Assembly (NCBI RefSeq): GCF_900142175.1
Contig: NZ_FQZX01000001.1
Coordinates: 1,178,001 to 1,242,000, forward strand
Source of the DNA: Maribacter aquivivus
Lineage (GTDB): Bacteria > Bacteroidota > Bacteroidia > Flavobacteriales > Flavobacteriaceae
Length of the DNA: 64,000 bases
Direction: 5' to 3'
Position numbers and translations under genes: made by a program. The notes under the pieces are model-generated. The model saw only the letters and a program-made list of their open reading frames with translations, made no database searches and was not told where the DNA came from. Positions 55,357-64,000 of this stretch are shown piece by piece; within the stretch, counting starts at the first letter, position 1, and the number at the start of each line of letters is the position of its first letter.

Positions 55357-58206
55357 TTAAAACTTAAAATTATAGGTGATAGAGGGTATAGGAATAGAGA
55401 AAATTGAACTCTGTAATGCCTTGACTTCACCATCATCTGTCACGAAAAACACCGAATACGGATTGTTTCTACCTAATACATTGTAAACAGATATAGTAAC
55501 AAAACTATGCGCTAACTTATTCTTCTTATGATTTCCTTCAATATTAAGACCTAGATCTAAACGGTAGAAATCTGGTATTCTAAATTCATTTCTATCACTA
55601 AAAGCAACAAAATCTGCATTATTAAATCTAAATGTACCTACAGGGTAGGTAATAGGTCTACCTGTTTGGTAAACGAAGTTTGCAGAAATACTATATCGTT
55701 TTGTGAAACGGTAATTGGTAATGACACTTACATCATGGGGCTTATCGAAATTGGAAGGGAAGAACTCACCGTTATTTATGCGTTCTTCACTGAATTCACT
55801 GTCAAATCGATATAAAGACCTGGAATAAGTATAACTAAGCCATCCGTTTAAATTACCGCTTTTCTTCTTTAACAGAAATTCTACGCCGTATGCCTTTCCA
55901 TCACCCTGTAATATCTGTGTTTCTACATTTTCATTTAAGAAGAGGTTGGCGCCAGTTTTAAAATCAAGTACATTTTCCATCTTCTTGTAATACCCTTCAA
56001 TACTTAATTCATACTCGTTTTCTTTAAAGTTTTTATAAAACCCTAAAGAAGCTTGGTAACCCTTTTGTGCTTCAATGTTTAGATCAGATAGTTTCCAAGT
56101 ATCTATGGGTGAAACGGTGGTATTGTTAGAAAGCGTATGTAAAAATTGGTACGAATTATTAAGACTTGCCTTCACCGAAAAATCAGGAGTAAATAAATAT
56201 CTAGCGGAAACCCTAGCTTCTGGTCCACCATAGGTTTTTATATTTTCATTACTTGAATAGGTTATGGTATCTTGAACCGTAGACTCGTTCTTTGGCATGC
56301 CTTCTTCATAGGTTCTTTGTGTAGCTTCGCCTAAGGAAGCAAAGAATGCATAGCGTACGCCTAAATTGACCGAAAGCTTATCGTTTAAAGTAATTTCATC
56401 ACCAATAAAGATAGCTCCTTCAACAGCTTGTTCTTCGTCTATTAGTAATGTACTAATATCAGAGTCTTCGCCGTCAGGTTTTATGCTTCCAGGATTGACA
56501 GAGTAATATTTTGCAGATGCTCCATAATCAAGTGTATGCATATCATTTAACGAGGTACGTATCTTGTATTTTAATTCAGTTTCGTTGATGCTATAATCTA
56601 AATTGAAATCTGTATTGGTTTCTCCGTCAAAATCAATTCCAAAGCCATAATTGCTATTATCAACAATTAAAGCGCTATTGGTCTTTTCGTTCATTCTATG
56701 ATCCCAACGTACGGAAAATAGACGGTTATCATAATTATATAATGAATCTGAGGTAATGCTAAAAGCATCTCTACTGTAATAAGCAGTAGCTTTTACCTCA
56801 TTTTTCTCATTTATTTTATTGTGATACTTTAGAATACCGTCAAAAAAAGAGGCATTACTATTACTTAAAGCTTCGTCATCTAAGGATCTTAAAATCCAAT
56901 CTGCATAAGCACCTCTACCACCAACAACAAGCGAAGATTTTTCTTTTTCTAGCGGAATTTCTAATGCTAAGTTTGCTGTAACAGGTCCAATTGACCCTTC
57001 GCCTGAAAATTTTTCAACATTTCCATTTTTAGTTCTTATATCAAAAACCGAGGATATTCTTCCACCAAACTCAACGGGTATAGCTCCTTTATAAATGTCT
57101 ACACCTTTTGTTGTAAACGGATTCAGTGCTTGAAAGATTCCGAAAAAGTGCTGTGGATTGTAAATAACAGCATCGTCTAACAAAACTAAATTTTGGTCTG
57201 TTTTACCACCACGAACATTTAAGCCCATTGCACCTTCACCAGCAGATGAAATACCTGGTAATGCCTTGGCAACAGATAAAATATCGCGTTCTCCTAATAC
57301 TAACGGAATGTTTTTAGATTCCTCAGAATCTATTTGTTCACTTCCTGTAATAGATTCTTCAACATTTTTAAATGCATCTGCTTCTACAACAACTTCGTCT
57401 AATTGTTGTAGGCCCTCCTCCATCAATAAATCTAAACTACCATTATTGAACATGATTACTTCGCGGTCTGTAGCTGCAATACCCATGGCACGTAAACTTA
57501 GCTCATTATATCCTGCAGGTAATTCTAGTTTATAGTTCCCAGTGACATCGGTTACGGTAATTTGGTTGGTTCCTTTTACACGTATTGCCAAATCCTGAAT
57601 TGGATCTCCAGTTTTAGAATTTATAGCCTTGCCGCTAAGAAGGTATGTTTCTTGTAGATTATTAGGATCACTTTTGCCTACTTTGGCAATATTATATTCT
57701 TGTTTATTTTGGTTTGTGGTGTTGTAAAAAGTGGGTGGTGGAATATTTGTTTTTTGTTCAATGACGACATTTTCTTGCTCTGTTTCTTCTAGTCCAAAGA
57801 AGCTATTTGGTAATTCATCATAAACAATGGTATTTTCTAACAGAACTATTCGATTGCTAGTTTTTTCGATATAAAAATTTAATGAAGTGTTTTCGAAAAT
57901 TGATTGTAAAGCACTATTGATATTTTCATTGTCAAAGGTTTTAGTAATAATAACTCCGCTAATCCATGATTCAATGAAAAAGAACTCAAAATCTGTTTGT
58001 TTTTCAATATCAATAAGTACCTCTTCTAACGGTATTGCCGCATATTGACCATTAATTGTTGGCAATTCTTGAGAATAGGTATTTGAAATTCCAATGATAA
58101 ACAAAAGGAATAATAAAAGATTATTATGAAGTTTAATTGTATTTGAGAACGAAATATTTGCAATAATTGATAGCAATAGACAATTATCTTTTTGTTGTGA
58201 GGTCAT
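55357..58206 (-). CDS. TonB-dependent receptor with N-terminal STN domain, partner of DUF4249 proteins
   Basis: 949 aa from ATG at 58206 (frame extends to 58254; the shorter form already has a hydrophobic leader, LLLFLLFIIGISNTYSQ). Domains: STN (about 45-125, IPLEEVLIDIEKQTDFEFFF), carboxypeptidase-regulatory (about 185-275, SGKAINSKTGDPIQDLAIRV), plug (about 290-400, VPLVLGERDILSVAKALPGI, GLNVRGGKTDQNLVLLDDAV) and barrel to the C-terminal Phe (YNFKF). STN-bearing receptors usually answer an anti-sigma factor (FecR), but no fecI/fecR lies nearby. It heads the operon with three DUF4249 genes. Confidence 0.92.
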   Translation of the reverse strand: MTSQQKDNCLLLSIIANISFSNTIKLHNNLLLFLLFIIGISNTYSQELPTINGQYAAIPLEEVLIDIEKQTDFEFFFIESWISGVIITKTFDNENINSALQSIFENTSLNFYIEKTSNRIVLLENTIVYDELPNSFFGLEETEQENVVIEQKTNIPPPTFYNTTNQNKQEYNIAKVGKSDPNNLQETYLLSGKAINSKTGDPIQDLAIRVKGTNQITVTDVTGNYKLELPAGYNELSLRAMGIAATDREVIMFNNGSLDLLMEEGLQQLDEVVVEADAFKNVEESITGSEQIDSEESKNIPLVLGERDILSVAKALPGISSAGEGAMGLNVRGGKTDQNLVLLDDAVIYNPQHFFGIFQALNPFTTKGVDIYKGAIPVEFGGRISSVFDIRTKNGNVEKFSGEGSIGPVTANLALEIPLEKEKSSLVVGGRGAYADWILRSLDDEALSNSNASFFDGILKYHNKINEKNEVKATAYYSRDAFSITSDSLYNYDNRLFSVRWDHRMNEKTNSALIVDNSNYGFGIDFDGETNTDFNLDYSINETELKYKIRTSLNDMHTLDYGASAKYYSVNPGSIKPDGEDSDISTLLIDEEQAVEGAIFIGDEITLNDKLSVNLGVRYAFFASLGEATQRTYEEGMPKNESTVQDTITYSSNENIKTYGGPEARVSARYLFTPDFSVKASLNNSYQFLHTLSNNTTVSPIDTWKLSDLNIEAQKGYQASLGFYKNFKENEYELSIEGYYKKMENVLDFKTGANLFLNENVETQILQGDGKAYGVEFLLKKKSGNLNGWLSYTYSRSLYRFDSEFSEERINNGEFFPSNFDKPHDVSVITNYRFTKRYSISANFVYQTGRPITYPVGTFRFNNADFVAFSDRNEFRIPDFYRLDLGLNIEGNHKKNKLAHSFVTISVYNVLGRNNPYSVFFVTDDGEVKALQSSIFSIPIPSITYNFKF

Positions 58207-58537
58207 GGTGGTTGGTTGGATTTCTACAAGGTATGAAAAAGAATAATATAACAAAATGTGATTTTTAGAATAATTACACCGATTATTTAAATAATTAAAA
58301 ATAAGAAGTTGATTTTTTACGAATATGATGACCTATGTCTAAGTCATTTGTTAAAAGCATTTTATAATTTAAACATCGGTAATAATTATTTAACTAATTC
58401 TCATGGCGTAGACTTTCAAAATTAGTAATGGCAGCAATATTTTTATAGATTACTTTTTTACTCGTCATACTCTCATTTCATTATATATCAGTATTTTATT
58501 ACTATTTTTAACTTAATTACTTGTTAAAATTAAAAAA
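58207..58537. other. Divergent intergenic region
   Basis: 331 bp, very AT-rich, between the receptor and the kinase gene. It must carry both promoters, but I find no exact TAnnTTTG at a proper distance and no clear hairpin. Confidence 0.4.
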
Positions 58538-60832
58538 TTGAGTCAATACCCTAATAATACCCAGCTTTTGGAAAAGCATCACCAAATATTTATTGAACAA
58601 ACTCCAACAGCAATAGCTATGTTAGATACCAACATGGTCTATTTAGCAGCGTCCAAGCAATGGGTTCAAGATTTTAAACTAGAAAAAGAAACTATAATTG
58701 GAAGGTCTCATTATGATATTTTCCCAGAAATAGGTGATGATTGGAAAGCTAAGCATCAACAATGTTTACAAGGTGCAATAGATATATGTGATGAAGCACC
58801 TTTTTATCGTAAAGATGGGTCCATTCAATGGATTTATTGGGATGTAAGACCATGGTATAATGCTGAAGGAGAAATTGGCGGACTCTTAATGCATACTGGT
58901 GATATTACAGAGCAGAAAGAGAAAGAGTTAAAGGAAAAAAAATTCAATACCATATTAAGAGATACCAGCGAAATTGCACGAATAGGTACGTGGGAAATTG
59001 ATCTTGTACAAGAAAAAGTAATCTGGAGTAGTATGGTGTATGAAATTCATGAGGTTCCTCTGGATTACGAGCCGACAATCGCTTCTGGATTGGATTTCTT
59101 TGAAGATGAAGAAAGTCGTAATCGTGTTTTAAAGTCACTAAAAGAAGCTCAAGAAATAGGTACTCCCGTTAATTTAAATCTAAATCTAAAGACAGCTAAG
59201 GGTAATTATAGATGGGTCAAAGTTATTGGAAAAGTCGAACAGATTAATGGCGAATCCACGAAAATTTATGGTATAACTCAAGATATAACGTCTTCAAAAA
59301 ATTCAGAACAGCTCTTAAATGTTGCATATGCAGAGTTGGAAGCTATTTTCAATTCAAATTCTATGGCAGTTATTACTACGGATAAAGACGGAGTAATTAA
59401 TCGTTTTAATAGTGGTGCTGAAAAATTACTTGGTTATTCTGCAAAGGAAATGATTGGGATTAATAAACCGGAAATTTATCTATTTGAAGAAGAATTGAAT
59501 GTCTTTAAAAAAGACATGGAACTTGAATTTAAGGGAGATTCTAGTGATGCTAATTTTAACTATCGAAACGAGAAAATTTATAATACCAGACAATGGACCT
59601 TTAAAAGAAAAGACGAAACAACTTTCTCAGGGCTAAAATCTTTAACAGCCATTCAAAATAAAGATGGATTTAATGACGGTTTTATAGCAGTTATCACAGA
59701 TATCTCTAAAATCAAGGAGGTTAAAGATGAATTGCGTAAAAAGAATGAGTTATTGAATTTTGCTGAGCAGATTACGATGATGGGGAACTGGAAGTGGAAT
59801 GTAATAACAAACGAAGTAAAATGGTCCACTAATCTTTATTCGATTTTTGATTTTGACAGTGAACAATCCGATCTTAATTATGATACTTATTTCAATTTTG
59901 TTCATCCAGACGATAAAGAAATGGTTAGTAAACATGTGGAAACAGCAATTGAATTTAAGAAGTTTGAAAACCTCTTGCATCGTATTATGCTAAAAGATGG
60001 TACTGTGAAGACCATTAAGCTTATGAGCGAGATCTTTACGAACCATAAAGGTGAAGTTGTTGAACTATTCGGTACATGTCAAGACGTTACCGAATCTAAA
60101 AAAGAGGAGCAAAAGCTAATCAAAGCTAAAGAAGCACTAGAAATTGTTGCACAAAAATTATCATATCAAAACAAGCAACTCGCAGATTTTACGCATATTA
60201 CTTCACATAATTTGAGAGCTCCCGTTGCTAATTTAAACTCGTTAATGGAAATTTATAAGCTTTCAGATGATGATAAAGAACGTCTAGATATATTCAGTAA
60301 ATTCGATACCGTAATAGATCGCCTTACACTAACATTGAATACATTGATAGAGGCATTAAAAACCAAAATCAGTGATGCTCAAGAAGAATTGGAAAGTGTA
60401 GATTTAAATGATATTTTTGAAGATACGACGCAAATATTAAGTGGTTCAATTCTAACTTCAGGTGCTGTTATAAAAGGAGATTTTACAGAACTGTCAACTA
60501 TTACCTATAATAGAATATATATGGATAGCATTTTCCTGAATTTAATTGGGAATGCCATAAAATATAGGGCAAAAGACAGGGTGCCAGAAATAATAGTAAA
60601 ATCTAAGATTAAGAATGGTAGAAATATCATTACATTTAAAGACAACGGCTTGGGTATTGATCTTGAAAGACACGGTCATAAATTATTTGGACTTAATAAG
60701 GTTTTTCACAGACACCCAGATGCAAAAGGTGTTGGTTTATTTTTAACAAAAACTCAAGTAGAAGCTATGGGTGGTACTATTACCGCCACAAGTGAAGTCA
60801 ATGTTGGCACAACTTTTACAATAATATTTTAA
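58538..60832 (+). CDS. Multi-PAS sensor histidine kinase
   Basis: 764 aa from TTG at 58538; an in-frame TAA at 58514 precludes a longer form and the first Met (residue 28) is inside the first PAS domain. Four PAS domains (about 10-130, 145-250, 265-395, 410-530; 'GGLLMHTGDITEQKEKE', 'YGITQDITSS', 'IAVITDISKI', 'FGTCQDVTESK' are typical PAC ends), a dimerisation box with phospho-acceptor His557 (ITSHNLRAPVANL) and an HATPase domain (GNAIKYR, DNGLGIDLERHG, KGVGLFLTKTQVEAMGG). No membrane helices, so it is a cytoplasmic sensor. The response regulator follows at 11 nt. Confidence 0.93.
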   Translation: MSQYPNNTQLLEKHHQIFIEQTPTAIAMLDTNMVYLAASKQWVQDFKLEKETIIGRSHYDIFPEIGDDWKAKHQQCLQGAIDICDEAPFYRKDGSIQWIYWDVRPWYNAEGEIGGLLMHTGDITEQKEKELKEKKFNTILRDTSEIARIGTWEIDLVQEKVIWSSMVYEIHEVPLDYEPTIASGLDFFEDEESRNRVLKSLKEAQEIGTPVNLNLNLKTAKGNYRWVKVIGKVEQINGESTKIYGITQDITSSKNSEQLLNVAYAELEAIFNSNSMAVITTDKDGVINRFNSGAEKLLGYSAKEMIGINKPEIYLFEEELNVFKKDMELEFKGDSSDANFNYRNEKIYNTRQWTFKRKDETTFSGLKSLTAIQNKDGFNDGFIAVITDISKIKEVKDELRKKNELLNFAEQITMMGNWKWNVITNEVKWSTNLYSIFDFDSEQSDLNYDTYFNFVHPDDKEMVSKHVETAIEFKKFENLLHRIMLKDGTVKTIKLMSEIFTNHKGEVVELFGTCQDVTESKKEEQKLIKAKEALEIVAQKLSYQNKQLADFTHITSHNLRAPVANLNSLMEIYKLSDDDKERLDIFSKFDTVIDRLTLTLNTLIEALKTKISDAQEELESVDLNDIFEDTTQILSGSILTSGAVIKGDFTELSTITYNRIYMDSIFLNLIGNAIKYRAKDRVPEIIVKSKIKNGRNIITFKDNGLGIDLERHGHKLFGLNKVFHRHPDAKGVGLFLTKTQVEAMGGTITATSEVNVGTTFTIIF

Positions 60833-60843
60833 TTAAGTTTACT

Positions 60844-61260
60844 ATGAATAATGTTTTAAAAACATGTATTGTTGATGATGATTCAATTTACCGTTTTACA
60901 ATGGTAAAAACACTAGAATCAACGAAACTGCCTATGGAAATCATGGCATTTTCAGATGGTGAAGAGGCAATAGATTTTATGCTTGATAATCTTGATCAAG
61001 ATTCTGTTTTTCCTGATGTTATTTTCTTAGATATTGATATGCCGGTTATGGACGGATTTCAGTTCATGGAAGAATACATAAAAATTAAACCTAGAGTAGG
61101 TAAGAAAATCACTATTTATATGGTATCCTCTTCATTGGATCCTGTAGATATAGAAAGGGCAAAGAAAATAAGTGCAATTTCAGATTACATTGTTAAACCA
61201 ATTGGTTTAAATAGATTAAAAGCCATTATTGAAGATTTGTTAGAAGATCGAAAAGATTAA
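60844..61260 (+). CDS. Single-domain (CheY-like) response regulator
   Basis: 138 aa, receiver domain only. Acidic pocket Asp11-Asp12-Asp13 (IVDDDS), phospho-acceptor Asp63 (FLDIDMPVMDGFQF), Ser/Thr switch in MVSSSLDP and Lys in IVKPIGLNRL. There is no output domain, so it likely works by protein contact or as a phosphorelay step. It is coupled to the PAS kinase just upstream (11 nt gap), making a cognate pair. Confidence 0.95.
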   Translation: MNNVLKTCIVDDDSIYRFTMVKTLESTKLPMEIMAFSDGEEAIDFMLDNLDQDSVFPDVIFLDIDMPVMDGFQFMEEYIKIKPRVGKKITIYMVSSSLDPVDIERAKKISAISDYIVKPIGLNRLKAIIEDLLEDRKD

Positions 61261-61365
61261 ATCATAAAGAGGTGAGTTATTGTTTTTAGGTTATTATACT
61301 ATTGAATCGAGTTAAGCTAAACAGTTTAACCCTAGTATTTTTGACTAAACCTAAAAATTTAAAAA

Positions 61366-61521
61366 ATGTCTTTACTCACAATAATTCTAAATATTTTATT
61401 ACCACCATTAGCTGTTTTTCTTAAACATGGTATTGGTACAACATTGTTAGTTAGTATACTATTGACTATGTTGGCTTGGTTGCCAGGGGTAATTCATGCT
61501 TTTGTTGTAAATCAAGAATAG
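61366..61521 (+). CDS. YqaE/Pmp3 family small membrane protein
   Basis: 51 aa, two hydrophobic helices. MSLLTIILNILLPPLAVFLK, then HGIGTTLLVSILLTMLAWLP and GVIHAFVV: the 'PPL.V.L..G' and 'LT...W.PG..HA' signatures of the Pmp3/YqaE (UPF0057) family, proteolipids tied to salt and cold stress and membrane potential. ATG at 61366, TAG at 61519-61521. A hairpin terminator follows. Confidence 0.92.
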   Translation: MSLLTIILNILLPPLAVFLKHGIGTTLLVSILLTMLAWLPGVIHAFVVNQE

Positions 61522-61569
61522 CTCTTAACAAATATTATCTTGTCTTTTACTCGTTTTAGTAAGACAAGT

Positions 61570-61613
61570 AAACCGCACTAAACGTTAATATAAGATGATG
61601 GTTAGTGCGGTTT
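61570..61613 (+). terminator. Intrinsic terminator after the YqaE gene
   Basis: Perfect 12-bp stem AAACCGCACTAA (61570-61581) / TTAGTGCGGTTT (61602-61613) with a 20-nt loop, followed by CTTTTTA. Confidence 0.75.
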
Positions 61614-61811
61614 CTTTTTATAGCTAAACTTCTATATTTGAAAATCAGTTTCTTATTAACATTAATTATGACAGCCAAACTACTTAGCAATTCTTTTATA
61701 TAATAACTTTGGCGCGTTAGGTATAACTATCTCATTCGACTGTTATTTATTAAAAATCAATAAGTGTTTTATAGATATTTATCATCCATTTTTAATTTTA
61801 TCATTTATAAT

Positions 61812-62618
61812 ATGAATAAATTTTTAAGTATTGTTTTCGGAGTTGTTTTTTTATCGATTGTTGGTTGTAAAGATGTTGATAAACGTGGCAATAGTGAAGG
61901 GAAAAGTGAGCAAGCTACGCAAGAGTTAGATAAGGAAAGCGCAGATGCAATAGTACAAAATGCTATCAAAGCGCATGGCGGAAGTCTATATGATAGTGCT
62001 AATTATGAATTTGTATTTAGAGATAAATTATACATGTTTAATAATGCTGACGGATCTGCTTATCGGCTTAATTTTAAAGATAGTCTAGGCAATAGAATTG
62101 AAGATAATTTTAAAAATGGTTCATTTAGTAGAACTATTAATGACAAAATAGTTGATCTCTCTGAAAAGGATATTTCAATACATAGTAATGCTTTAAATTC
62201 GGTTATCTATTTTGCTACATTACCACATAAACTAAAAGATAAGGCAGTACATAAAGAAAATGTTGGTGAAACTGTTATTAAGGGTGAAGATTATGATGTT
62301 ATAAGGGTCACTTTCGGTAAAGAAGGTGGTGGTAAAGACCACGACGATATTTTTATGTATTGGGTAAATAAAAAATCGAACTACATAAATTATCTAGCAT
62401 ACAGCTATAGCACAAATGACGGTGGTGTACGTTTTAGAAGTGCTTATAACCCGAGAACTATTGATGGTATTCGTTTTCAAGATTACATAAATTGGGAAGC
62501 TCCTATTGGTACTCCTTTAAAAGAACTTCCTGCCCTTTTCGAAAAAGATGAGTTGAAAGAGTTATCTAGAATAGAAACAGAAGATGTTCGTAACTTAAAT
62601 GCAGAACATATAGAATAG
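61812..62618 (+). CDS. DUF6503-like lipoprotein
   Basis: 268 aa from ATG at 61812 (frame opens at 61764, but the later ATG starts a proper leader). Lipobox FLSIVGC. The body (AIVQNAIKAHGGSLYDSANY, 'YEFVFRDKLYMFN', 'DDIFMYWVNKKSNYINYLAY', 'GGVRFRSAYNPRTIDGIRFQDYINW') matches what I recall as DUF6503, a flavobacterial outer-membrane-associated lipoprotein family. A LolA/VioE-like fold is possible. It is monocistronic and its function is unknown. Confidence 0.7.
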   Translation: MNKFLSIVFGVVFLSIVGCKDVDKRGNSEGKSEQATQELDKESADAIVQNAIKAHGGSLYDSANYEFVFRDKLYMFNNADGSAYRLNFKDSLGNRIEDNFKNGSFSRTINDKIVDLSEKDISIHSNALNSVIYFATLPHKLKDKAVHKENVGETVIKGEDYDVIRVTFGKEGGGKDHDDIFMYWVNKKSNYINYLAYSYSTNDGGVRFRSAYNPRTIDGIRFQDYINWEAPIGTPLKELPALFEKDELKELSRIETEDVRNLNAEHIE

Positions 62619-62647
62619 GGTCATTCTAGAACACAATTTACTTATCG

Positions 62648-62655
62648 TATCTTTG
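62648..62655 (+). promoter_or_regulatory. Candidate -7 box (TATCTTTG) for the mutase gene
   Basis: Exact TAnnTTTG 70 nt before the ATG at 62725. No clear upstream element at 19 nt. Confidence 0.35.
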
Positions 62656-62724
62656 AAAGACTGTGTTTGATTCTTTTTCAACGCACATTAAACAAACTTG
62701 TTTTTTAATTAAACTCCGTCTTGT

Positions 62725-64000
62725 ATGAAGGGTAAGACCTTATTTGAAAATTTCAATCCCGTTTCTGAAAAAGAATGGAAACAGAAAATTCAATATGATT
62801 TAAAGGGGAAAGATTATAACGAAGAAGTGGTATGGAATTCTCCTGAAGGTATTAAAGTAAAACCTTTTTACCATGCAGAAGATTTAGAGCACATAACAGT
62901 TACCTCTTCTCATATTACTTCTTGGAATATTGGACAGGCAATCTACTCAGGTAATGCCATAATGGCTAATGAAAAGGCACTGAAATATATAGCAAAAGGA
63001 GCTGAAGCTATTCGGTTTGTTATTCCTACTGATGTAGTAGATGGGGCTACTCTTTTGAACAATATTGACTTAAATGCTGTCAATGTCTATTTTGATATGC
63101 AATTTTTGTCTAAAGATTACATTACTAAAACGCTAGATAAGGTTACTGATTCTAAAAAGATTCATTTTCAAATTGATCCTATTGGTCATTTGGCAAAATC
63201 AGGGAACTGGTATGAATCTATGCCTTCAGATATTAATCTAGTTAATGATCTGGCAGCACTTAATATTGACAATTTATTGAGTGTAGATGTATCTCTTTAC
63301 CAAAATGCTGGTGCAGATATGGTGCAACAATTGGCAGATGCCTTATCTCATGCCAATGAATATTTAAATATTTTACAAGAGCGCGGAAATCTCGCTAAAC
63401 TTAAGAGCGTAGATTTTAAGGTAGCTGTAGGGGGTAATTATTTCTTTGAAATTGCGAAGATAAAAGCGTTGCGTAATCTTTGGAACGTTCTTGCCCAAGC
63501 ATATGATATTGCTGTTCCATGTCACATTATTACACAGCCTTCTAGACGAAATAAAACAATTTACGATTATAATGTAAACTTGCTTAGAACTACTACCGAA
63601 TGCATGTCTGCGGTACTAGGCGGGTCTGATGCTGTATTTAATTTAAATTATAATTCAGAATATAAAAAAGATAATGACTTTGCAGAACGTATAGCTTTTA
63701 ATCAGCTTATTTTATTGAAAGAAGAAAGCTATTTTGATAAAGTGGAAAATCCGGCAGAAGGCAGTTATTATATTGAAACCATAAGCGCGCAATTAGCTGA
63801 GAAAGCATTGATTTTGTTTAAGGCAATTGAAAAGGATGGCGGATTCTTAAAACAACTAAAAAATCATACGATTCAGAATAGAATTGCTGATAGTGCTCAA
63901 AAGCAACAAGAGAAATTCAATACTAAGAAAACAGTTTTGGTAGGTTCTAATGCGTATCAAAATGAGAATGATAAAATGGCGCAGGAAATAGAACTGTATC
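62725..64000 (+). CDS. mutA: Methylmalonyl-CoA mutase small (beta) subunit, 3' truncated by the window edge
   Basis: 425 codons from ATG at 62725 without a stop to the window end. The start MKGKTLFENFNPVSEKEWKQ and 'GKDYNEEVVWNSPEGIKVKPFY' are typical of the beta subunit of the heterodimeric mutase. Later 'MSAVLGGSDAVFNLNYN' and 'VENPAEGSYYIETISAQL', and 'KQQEKFNTKKTVLVGSNAYQN', match mutase barrel motifs. The large subunit probably follows outside the window. With the propionyl-CoA carboxylase set at 28460-32122 this completes most of the propionate-to-succinyl-CoA route; an epimerase is not seen here. Confidence 0.93.
   Translation, partial: MKGKTLFENFNPVSEKEWKQKIQYDLKGKDYNEEVVWNSPEGIKVKPFYHAEDLEHITVTSSHITSWNIGQAIYSGNAIMANEKALKYIAKGAEAIRFVIPTDVVDGATLLNNIDLNAVNVYFDMQFLSKDYITKTLDKVTDSKKIHFQIDPIGHLAKSGNWYESMPSDINLVNDLAALNIDNLLSVDVSLYQNAGADMVQQLADALSHANEYLNILQERGNLAKLKSVDFKVAVGGNYFFEIAKIKALRNLWNVLAQAYDIAVPCHIITQPSRRNKTIYDYNVNLLRTTTECMSAVLGGSDAVFNLNYNSEYKKDNDFAERIAFNQLILLKEESYFDKVENPAEGSYYIETISAQLAEKALILFKAIEKDGGFLKQLKNHTIQNRIADSAQKQQEKFNTKKTVLVGSNAYQNENDKMAQEIELY

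Overview
The window is AT-rich chromosomal DNA from a member of the Bacteroidota, most likely a marine Flavobacteriaceae (a Maribacter/Zobellia-like organism; the genus is a guess). The evidence is TonB-dependent receptors with carboxypeptidase-regulatory domains, DUF4249 lipoproteins, a type IX secretion (T9SS) cargo/PorP-SprF/OmpA operon, a SCO protein, feoAB with a Cys-rich tail gene, and promoters of the Bacteroidota type (TAnnTTTG -7 box; one perfect TTTG-N19-TATATTTG upstream of tRNA-Asn).

Layout. 1-4751: end of a Pel-like exopolysaccharide operon whose last gene joins a deacetylase-like domain, a helical repeat region and a beta-barrel in one lipoprotein. 4.9-14.2 kb: housekeeping and envelope genes (plug-like lipoprotein, DUF423, a carboxypeptidase-regulatory-domain protein, feoA-feoB-small Cys-rich gene, SCO, RseP). 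14310-14383: tRNA-Asn, which is the integration site of a 12,037-bp island ending at a 76-bp direct repeat (14357-14432 and 26394-26469, one mismatch). The island carries a tyrosine integrase, a winged-helix/Fic protein, a 24-bp iteron-like array, an excisionase-like HTH protein, a RecA-like ATPase with a DUF3871-like protein, several unknown proteins, and a coupled pair made of a pentapeptide-repeat membrane protein and an orphan type I restriction HsdR. No relaxase, hsdM or hsdS is present in it.

26.7-32.1 kb: a class V aminotransferase and a propionyl/acyl-CoA carboxylase set (BCCP, biotin carboxylase, carboxyltransferase); the matching methylmalonyl-CoA mutase small subunit starts at 62725 and runs off the right edge. 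32.2-40.4 kb: a regulated catabolic locus with a LacI regulator, tandem operator, TonB receptor without SusD, cytoplasmic GH63-like mannosylglycerate-hydrolase-type enzyme, a 28-codon ORF, a sodium:solute symporter and a glycerate kinase. The most economical reading is import of a glycosylglycerate (for example digeneaside, the mannosylglycerate of red algae), cytoplasmic hydrolysis, and phosphorylation of the released glycerate.

40.7-49.6 kb: T9SS type B surface operon, a 2029-aa adhesin with 17 tandem 69-aa repeats, a PorP/SprF protein and a PorE-like OmpA protein. 49.7-58.2 kb (minus strand): a TonB receptor with an STN domain, three paralogous DUF4249 lipoproteins and a macroglobulin/plug-like secreted protein in one operon. 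58.5-61.3 kb: multi-PAS histidine kinase and single-domain response regulator. 61.4-64 kb: YqaE/Pmp3 peptide, a DUF6503-like lipoprotein and the mutase fragment. All functional calls come from reading sequence and recalling families; no search was run.
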